A DNA stretch of 62,434 nucleotides from Opitutaceae bacterium. GTDB taxonomy: Bacteria > Verrucomicrobiota > Verrucomicrobiia > Opitutales > Opitutaceae. Positions within the stretch are counted from its first letter, which is position 1; each line of letters starts with the position of its first letter. The notes beneath the pieces are model-generated. The model was not told where the DNA came from, made no database searches, and saw only the letters and a list, made by a program, of their open reading frames with translations. Of this stretch, positions 59,329-62,434 are shown piece by piece. The translations under genes and the position numbers were made by a program. The stretch spans positions 1-62,434 of the forward strand of contig JAHCAZ010000023.1 in NCBI GenBank assembly GCA_019634615.1. The letters are read 5' to 3'.

Positions 59329-60195
59329 ATGAGCACAGCTTCCCCTGCCCCCACCCAATTCGATCCCGGTGCCGAGATGCACGCCCCGGAGCTTTATCAG
59401 CCGGTCGCCACCGGCTTTGGCGTCGACCGCCTCGAGGACATCGGCGCGGCCGAGATCGCCTTCTATCGCGAGCACGGCTACCTGATCGTGCGCCAGGCGT
59501 TCACGCCGGCCGAGACGGCGGCGGCCCTCCAGGGGCTGATCGACCTCATCATGGGCAAGCGCCCGGACTTCAAGGGCCTGCACTTCGAGGCCGCCGCCAA
59601 GGACATCATTCCCACCCTCACGCCCGACCAGCGCCAGGACGCCGTGCGCAAGGTCTGGCACTTCGTCAATTTCGAGGATCGCCTGAAGGCCCTCTCGCAC
59701 CACCCGAAGCTGCTCGCCGTCATCCGCCGCCTCATCGGCGATCGCGTGCCGTTCATGTTCCAGGACATGGCGCTCATCAAGCCGCCCCGCCTCGGCCGCG
59801 AGAAACCGTGGCATCAGGACCACGCCTATTTCGATTACCCGCTCGGCACGCCCGTCGTGGGTGTCTGGATCGCACTCGATGAGGCGACGGTGGAGAACGG
59901 CTGCATGCAGTTCCTTCCCGGCCAGCACAAGGCGGGCCCGAAGATCCACTTCCAGCGCCGCGACTGGCAGATCTGTGACAACGAGATGATGGGTGCCAAG
60001 TCCGTCGCCGCCCCGCTCCAGCCCGGCGGCCTGCTCCTCTTCGACGGCCTGCTCCCGCACGGCACGCCGCACAACTCATCCCCGAAGCGCCGCCGCGCGC
60101 TGCAGTACCACTACACGGCGGAGGACGTCGTGAAATCCTCGACCGAGGAGCGCCTCAAGCACTTCGGCAGCGAGGGCAAGAACGTGACGTGCTAG
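59329..60195 (+). CDS. Phytanoyl-CoA dioxygenase (PhyH) family protein, HxD subtype
   Basis: 288-residue Fe(II)/2-oxoglutarate-dependent oxygenase. The metal triad is intact: His162 and Asp164 in KPWHQDHAYFDYPLG, and a distal His in LFDGLLPHGTPHNSSPKRRR, with an Arg for 2-oxoglutarate nearby. IAFYREHGYLIVRQAFTPAE near residue 40 and LDEATVENGCMQFLPGQHKA are typical. The substrate is unknown. The ATG at 59329 starts MSTASPAPTQFDPGAEM; upstream codons in frame belong to the regulator's antisense. Divergent from the AraC gene at 58409. Confidence 0.9.
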   Translation: MSTASPAPTQFDPGAEMHAPELYQPVATGFGVDRLEDIGAAEIAFYREHGYLIVRQAFTPAETAAALQGLIDLIMGKRPDFKGLHFEAAAKDIIPTLTPDQRQDAVRKVWHFVNFEDRLKALSHHPKLLAVIRRLIGDRVPFMFQDMALIKPPRLGREKPWHQDHAYFDYPLGTPVVGVWIALDEATVENGCMQFLPGQHKAGPKIHFQRRDWQICDNEMMGAKSVAAPLQPGGLLLFDGLLPHGTPHNSSPKRRRALQYHYTAEDVVKSSTEERLKHFGSEGKNVTC

Positions 60196-60253
60196 GTTAA
60201 GGCGGCCCACTTTCGCCTAGCCGCCCCCGGCGGCGTGCCTTATCACACGGCGG

Positions 60254-61231
60254 ATGAAAGTCCTCGTGACCGGCGCTGCCGGGTTCATCGGTTACCACGT
60301 CAGTGCGCGCCTCGCCGGGACGCAGCACTGCGAGGTGCTGGGCGTGGACAACCTTAATGATTACTGCCCGATCGAGCTGAAGCGCGCCCGCCTCCACCAA
60401 CTCGAGCAATTCGAGTCGTTTCGTTTCGTGCAGGCCGACTTCGCCGACGCCAAGGCCTTCAACGGGCTCTACGACCACTTCAAGCCCGACTACGTCGTCC
60501 ACCTCGGCGCCCAGGCCGGCGTGCGCTACAGCCTCGAGAACCCCGCGGCCTACGTGCACAGCAACCTTCTCGGCTTCACCACCGTGATGGAGGCCTGCCG
60601 CCGCCGGCCGCCGAAGCATGTCGTCTACGCCTCGAGCAGCAGCGTCTACGGCGCCGGCTCGAAACCGCCGTTTGCCGAGGACGCCAACACCGACTGCCCG
60701 CTGTCGTTCTACGGCGCGACCAAGAAGAGCAACGAGCTCACCGCCTACAGCTACGCCCACCTGCACGGCCTCAACGTCACCGGCCTGCGCTTCTTCACCG
60801 TTTACGGACCCTGGGGCCGGCCCGACATGGCCCCGATCCTCTTCGCCCAGGCGATCACGGAAGGGAAACCGCTGAAGCTCTTCAACCACGGCAAAAACCT
60901 GCGCGACTTCACCTACGTCGACGACGTCGTGGACGGTCTGCTCAAGGTGCTGCTCTACCCGCCGGCGGCCCGCCCCACCCCGCCCGCCCGCGTGTTCAAC
61001 ATCGGCCATCACCGCCCGGTCGAGACCATCCTCTTCGTCCGCATGCTCGAGCAATTGCTCGACCGCCCCGCGCAAGTCGAGCTGGTCGAAGCCCAGCCCG
61101 GCGACATGTTCGAGACCTGCGCCGACCTCACCCGCATCCAAGCCGCCGTGGGCTACACGCCCAAAGTACCGCTGGAGGAGGGGCTGAAACGCTTCGTCGC
61201 CTGGTTCCGCGAGTATTACGTCAAGGTCTGA
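60254..61231 (+). CDS. NAD-dependent nucleotide-sugar epimerase (UDP-glucuronate 4-epimerase-like)
   Basis: 325-residue extended short-chain dehydrogenase. The NAD site is KVLVTGAAGFIGYHVSARLA at residues 2-21; GVDNLNDYCPIELKRARL follows, as in UDP-glucuronate 4-epimerases. The catalytic residues are in VVYASSSSVYGAG and the Y-x-x-x-K of SFYGATKKSNELTAYSYAHL. RFFTVYGPWGRPDMAPILFA is another hallmark of this branch. It would make UDP-galacturonate for surface polysaccharide; other UDP-sugars cannot be excluded. No glycosyltransferases lie beside it in this window. Confidence 0.9.
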   Translation: MKVLVTGAAGFIGYHVSARLAGTQHCEVLGVDNLNDYCPIELKRARLHQLEQFESFRFVQADFADAKAFNGLYDHFKPDYVVHLGAQAGVRYSLENPAAYVHSNLLGFTTVMEACRRRPPKHVVYASSSSVYGAGSKPPFAEDANTDCPLSFYGATKKSNELTAYSYAHLHGLNVTGLRFFTVYGPWGRPDMAPILFAQAITEGKPLKLFNHGKNLRDFTYVDDVVDGLLKVLLYPPAARPTPPARVFNIGHHRPVETILFVRMLEQLLDRPAQVELVEAQPGDMFETCADLTRIQAAVGYTPKVPLEEGLKRFVAWFREYYVKV

Positions 61232-61247
61232 GACGGAATCCGGACCA

Positions 61248-61320
61248 AATGTGGAACTCAGGAACGCTGGAAAATGAGATCAAACCCAAATCCGGTTCCA
61301 GCTTTCCTGATTTCCACATT
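61248..61320. repeat. Family E GGAA-rich inverted repeat, copy 5 (25-23-25 bp)
   Basis: Arms 61248-61272 (AATGTGGAACTCAGGAACGC...) and 61296-61320 (...CTTTCCTGATTTCCACATT) pair with several mismatches. The words are those of copy 2 at 17135. Located between the epimerase and transporter genes. Confidence 0.82.
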
Positions 61321-61354
61321 CCTTTCTCAGGAATCTCTTAAGTTCTGACCTGCC

Positions 61355-62434
61355 ATGTCCGGATTCGACTGGCTCGTCACCGCCCTCGTCACCGTCACCC
61401 TCATCGGCGTGGCGATCGGTCGCTACCCGTGGCTGAAGATGAACCGCGCCACGATCGCGCTCGTCGGCGCGACGCTCCTCATCGCCCTCGGCGCGCTGAC
61501 CCTCGACGAGGCCTACCGGGCCGTGGACTGGAACACGATCCTGCTGCTCTTCGGCATGATGGTGTTGAACGTCAACCTGCGCACCTCCGGCTTTTTCCAC
61601 CTGGTGACCGCCCACGTGCTCGCGCGCGCCCACACGCCGCGTCGGCTGCTGGCGCTGCTGGTCGTGACCTCGGGCCTGCTGTCGGCGATCTTCCTCAACG
61701 ACACCATCGTCCTCGTGTTCACACCGCTCGTGCTCGACATCGTGCTGGCGCTGAAGCGCAACCCCCTGCCCTACCTCGTCGGCCTCGTCACCGCCGCCAA
61801 CATCGGCTCCGTCGCCACCATCACGGGCAACCCGCAGAACATGCTCGTCGGCATCTCCTCGGGCATCAGCTACGTGGACTTCACGCGCGCGCTTGGTCCG
61901 ATCGCCCTGCTCGGCCTCGGCGTGATCTGGGTCGTCATCGTGCTCGTTTACCCGCGCGAGTTCAAAGCCGAGCGTCTCGTCACCGGCCACATCGAGCTCC
62001 CGCCGCCCAACTACCGGCGCCTGCGCAAGGCGCTCCTCGCGACCATCCTGATGCTGGTCGCGCTTGTCGTCGGCGCGCCCATCCCGCTCGCCGCTGCGCT
62101 CGCGGCCGCCCTGCTCCTCATCTCCCGCAAGCTCGAACCCGACAAGGTGTTCCAGGAGATCGACTGGAGCCTGCTCGTATTCTTCAGCAGCCTCTTCGTC
62201 GTCACCGGCGCGATCGAGCACTCCGGCCTCGGCGAGCGCCTCTTCGCTCTCCTGCGGCCCTACGCCGACGGCGGTCCGGGCCCGTTGACCGCGGTCTCGG
62301 TCGTGCTCAGCAACCTCGTGTCGAACGTCCCCGCGGTGATGCTCTTCCGCCCCATCGTCCCTGACCTTGCCAACCCGCACTCCGCCTGGCTGACCCTCGC
62401 GATGGCCACGACCCTTGCCGGCAACCTCACCCTC
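61355..62434 (+). CDS. ArsB/NhaD superfamily ion transporter, 3'-truncated by window edge
   Basis: 360 codons are present with no stop before the right edge. Ten or more hydrophobic helices can be seen, in the pattern of the ArsB/NhaD (SLC13-like) ion transporter superfamily. Characteristic stretches: NTILLLFGMMVLNVNLRTSG near residue 55, SAIFLNDTIVLVFTPLVLDI near 110, and ANIGSVATITGNPQNMLVGI near 150, the last containing the T-G-N-P-Q-N motif; a related SNLVSNVPAVMLF occurs in the second half. It could export arsenite, exchange sodium/protons or take up a dicarboxylate or sulphate; the family does not decide. Confidence 0.88.
   Translation, partial: MSGFDWLVTALVTVTLIGVAIGRYPWLKMNRATIALVGATLLIALGALTLDEAYRAVDWNTILLLFGMMVLNVNLRTSGFFHLVTAHVLARAHTPRRLLALLVVTSGLLSAIFLNDTIVLVFTPLVLDIVLALKRNPLPYLVGLVTAANIGSVATITGNPQNMLVGISSGISYVDFTRALGPIALLGLGVIWVVIVLVYPREFKAERLVTGHIELPPPNYRRLRKALLATILMLVALVVGAPIPLAAALAAALLLISRKLEPDKVFQEIDWSLLVFFSSLFVVTGAIEHSGLGERLFALLRPYADGGPGPLTAVSVVLSNLVSNVPAVMLFRPIVPDLANPHSAWLTLAMATTLAGNLTL

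Overview
The window is GC-rich, densely coding bacterial chromosome with no rRNA, tRNA, phage, transposase or CRISPR. Gene content suggests a free-living, sugar-degrading member of the Verrucomicrobiota, most likely Opitutales/Opitutaceae. The pointers are two DUF5069 paralogues, two PhyH-type oxygenases each facing an AraC regulator, GH78 and GH2 glycosidases, a 20-residue Lys/Ala peptide gene, start codons mostly without Shine-Dalgarno sequences, and gaps filled with long palindromes. This placement is an inference from recognised families, not from a marker gene.

Layout. 1-3.6 kb: end of an ABC-2 exporter operon (two permeases and a TolC-like protein). 3.5-8.2 kb: MscS channel, TerC protein, DCC protein, an unknown membrane protein and an Hsp20 pair. 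8.4-14.3 kb: LysR regulator, then a MarR / membrane-fusion / RND efflux operon on the minus strand. 14.6-20.5 kb: MalY-like C-S lyase, tRNA-dihydrouridine synthase, MarC protein and a GH78 rhamnosidase-like enzyme, separated by GGAA-rich hairpins. 20.5-24.9 kb: a repeat cluster, a basic-motif/TM protein with a GspB-like tail, a small lipoprotein, RarD, an FKBP isomerase and a uracil-DNA glycosylase. 25-28.5 kb: minus-strand RNA genes (DEAD-type helicase, RRM protein, S4 protein) with a thioesterase and a DUF3016 protein. 28.6-38.3 kb: YdeP-like molybdoenzyme, DUF5069, penicillin acylase family protein, nucleoside deoxyribosyltransferase and upp (base salvage), DUF481 protein and a methyltransferase. 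38.3-48.7 kb: S9 peptidase; a SIS isomerase / BadF-type kinase / beta-mannosidase operon; PhyH facing AraC plus a Gfo/Idh/MocA dehydrogenase. 48.9-51.4 kb: a protein with kinase-like motifs, the Lys-rich peptide, a second DUF5069 and methylglyoxal synthase. 51.6-58.3 kb: gltD, gltB and a glutaredoxin-like protein. 58.4-62.4 kb: a second AraC/PhyH pair, a nucleotide-sugar epimerase and an ion transporter cut by the right edge.

The most unusual signal lies between the genes. At least eight families of long inverted repeats occupy the gaps. Three families keep an exact architecture across copies: 24-25-24 bp (73 bp, four copies), 26-26-26 bp (78 bp, three copies) and 23-31-23 bp (77 bp, two full copies and one single arm). 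Conserved arms with a fixed spacer length and mostly different spacer sequence recall REPINs (paired REP sequences moved by RAYT transposases), but several unrelated families coexist here and one is nested inside another. No mobilising enzyme lies in the window.

Limits: all calls come from reading sequence and translations by eye. Family names rest on recognised motifs, and no database search was possible.
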